Positions 16,409-17,195 of a stretch of 17,195 bases of DNA are shown here, in pieces. The stretch is taken from positions 1-17,195 of the forward strand of contig HF985631.1 in the NCBI GenBank assembly GCA_000431155.1. Reading direction: 5' to 3'. This stretch comes from Bacteroides sp. CAG:927 (GTDB lineage: Bacteria; Bacteroidota; Bacteroidia; Bacteroidales; Muribaculaceae). Made by a program: the position numbers and the translations under genes. The notes below the pieces were generated by a model, which saw only the letters and a list, made by a program, of their open reading frames with translations, searched no databases and was not told the origin of the DNA. Position 1 is the first letter of the stretch. Each line of letters begins with the position of its first letter.

Positions 16409-16954
16409 TTAACCTATGATTTGGATGAAGTCCGGCTCAACCTCCACGGCCGCAGTTACAAGAGTGGGAAGCTCCACTATCAAACGCCGCTTTCTCATGC
16501 CCTTGACCGATAGCAAACGGCCCTCGTATTGATCAAGCATCCCGCCCACTATGCGCACTCGCTTGCCATACATCTTTTCCGTAAGTTCGCCCGGTTTATA
16601 ATATATAAGTGAGTCGGTATTGCTGATTGCGAAAATAAACTTTTCCATCTCAGCCTCTCTCACCGTCATCGGCTCATTCTTAGTTTTGCCGAACAAATAG
16701 CGGTATTGAAGAGTGGGACACCGTTCTACAAACGGATCAAGAGTCTCTTTGGCCTCATGAACAAATAGCAAATCCTGTATAACCGGCACCTCCCGTCTCA
16801 GCTGACGGCCCCCGATGGTCATTATCATCTGGGTCATCGGAGTGAACGCCTCCAGACCGGCATTTGTCAAGTAATGTATGGCAAGTTCGTTAGAATTTCG
16901 GCGCTTCAAATCGCGCATCACAAACCATTGCTTTCCGGAAGTCTCCATATACAT
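16409..16954 (-). CDS. upxY: UpxY-type NusG paralogue, transcription antiterminator
   Basis: A 181-aa NusG-family protein, the usual size for UpxY. The NGN domain begins at KQWFVMRDLKRRNSNELAIHYL (8-29) and runs to about 115. The C-terminal KOW domain is at about 128-181, with GKRVRIVGGMLDQYEGRLLSVKG (130-152). In Bacteroides fragilis, UpxY proteins are encoded first in each capsule operon and prevent premature termination in the leader of their own locus. Position here, as the first gene of a long capsule operon with about 240 bp of leader visible, fits. Two in-frame ATGs (codons 1 and 3) could serve as start; the first is taken. The housekeeping NusG lacks this context and is not the likely identity. 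Confidence 0.94.
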   Translation of the reverse strand: MYMETSGKQWFVMRDLKRRNSNELAIHYLTNAGLEAFTPMTQMIMTIGGRQLRREVPVIQDLLFVHEAKETLDPFVERCPTLQYRYLFGKTKNEPMTVREAEMEKFIFAISNTDSLIYYKPGELTEKMYGKRVRIVGGMLDQYEGRLLSVKGMRKRRLIVELPTLVTAAVEVEPDFIQIIG

Positions 16955-17018
16955 TTTGAAGAATTACAGGCAATTCTCCAAGTCCTGCTCATGCTCCGAT
17001 ATGTCTAAAGCACAAGCA

Positions 17019-17177
17019 GTTACCCACAAATTGTTATAAAAAAGAGGATTTCTAATGATTGGTGCACCCCTTTTAATCTCTATTATTCCAGTCACTGATT
17101 TACAATTGCTATTGCAAACTATAAATCATCAGTCTCTCCGTAAGAGACTTGCACGATATTTCAATCTGTTGGGTAAC
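17019..17177. promoter_or_regulatory. candidate invertible promoter segment bounded by imperfect inverted repeats
   Basis: GTTACCCACAAATTG at 17019-17033 matches the reverse complement of 17162-17177 (GTTACCCAACAGATTG) with one mismatch and one 1-nt indel, leaving about 128 bp between. The left arm ends 65 nt upstream of the upxY start. This is the arrangement of phase-variable capsule promoters in Bacteroides fragilis, where serine-family recombinases flip the promoter. I could not find a convincing TTTG / TAnnTTTG promoter in either orientation; the nearest is TATAGTTTG on the minus strand (rc of 17114-17122). No recombinase is encoded in this window. Confidence 0.4.
17131..17149 (-). promoter_or_regulatory. 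7-bp stem-loop in the upxY leader
   Basis: AGTCTCT and AGAGACT pair perfectly around a 5-nt loop (TACGG on the minus strand). No U-run follows in either direction, so it is not an intrinsic terminator. If transcribed, it would sit in the operon's 5' leader, about 180 nt before the upxY start, where a specialised NusG could use a hairpin for recruitment. It lies inside the possible invertible segment. Confidence 0.45.
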
Positions 17178-17195
17178 AACGAATGACAAAATATT

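Noticed and set aside
17131..17149. Stem-loop as an intrinsic terminator
   Set aside because: No run of T follows the stem on either strand and the stem is only 7 bp.
17171..17180. Short palindrome-like GTTGGGTAACAAC as an operator
   Set aside because: Only 4 bp pair at the ends; it is better explained as part of the longer inverted-repeat arm at 17162-17177.
1..17195. CRISPR arrays, tRNA or rRNA genes
   Set aside because: No regularly spaced repeats, no cloverleaf-like or rRNA-like sequence was noticed; the window is almost entirely protein-coding.

Overview
The window is most of a capsular (surface) polysaccharide biosynthesis locus from a Bacteroidales bacterium, a Bacteroides- or Muribaculaceae-type gut commensal. 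The strongest clue is a UpxY-type NusG paralogue as first gene, followed by sugar-nucleotide genes, flippase, polymerase and glycosyltransferases. I cannot name a species. All 14 supported genes lie on the minus strand, so the operon reads from right (about 17.2 kb) to left (position 59). Its 3' part probably continues beyond base 1.

Layout in transcription order. (1) 17195-16955: leader/promoter region with a pair of imperfect 15-16 nt inverted repeats about 128 bp apart that could bound an invertible promoter, plus a 7-bp stem-loop between them. (2) 16954-15594: upxY antiterminator and an unfamiliar 263-aa protein in the place where upxZ usually sits. (3) 15528-12108: a visibly GC-rich, tightly coupled three-gene cassette (CapE/CapF/CapG = FnlA/B/C = WbjB/C/D) that converts UDP-GlcNAc to UDP-N-acetyl-L-fucosamine. 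(4) 11941-9276: AT-rich wzx flippase and glf (UDP-galactopyranose mutase, which supplies UDP-Galf). (5) 9275-8909: a 367-bp AT-rich gap. (6) 8908-1405: GT2 glycosyltransferase, Wzy polymerase, then three GT-B glycosyltransferases interleaved with three left-handed beta-helix acyltransferases, most joined by 1-29 nt overlaps. (7) 1399-59: a cytoplasmic-looking beta-propeller protein of unknown role.

Read together, UpxY would let polymerase read through the long operon. CapEFG and Glf make the unusual donors UDP-L-FucNAc and UDP-Galf, four glycosyltransferases build a repeat unit of roughly five sugars, and the acyltransferases decorate it. Wzx flips the lipid-linked unit and Wzy polymerises it. 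No initiating sugar-phosphate transferase is present, so it is either downstream of base 1 or elsewhere in the genome.

The most interesting points are the candidate phase-variable promoter, the unknown protein in the upxZ slot, an 8-G homopolymer inside one acyltransferase gene (possible slippage switch), the sharp base-composition break near 12.1 kb (mosaic assembly), a GT4-like enzyme with Gln in place of the second Glu of the E-x7-E motif, and the His-rich propeller that resembles oligogalacturonate-lyase-type folds without a signal peptide.
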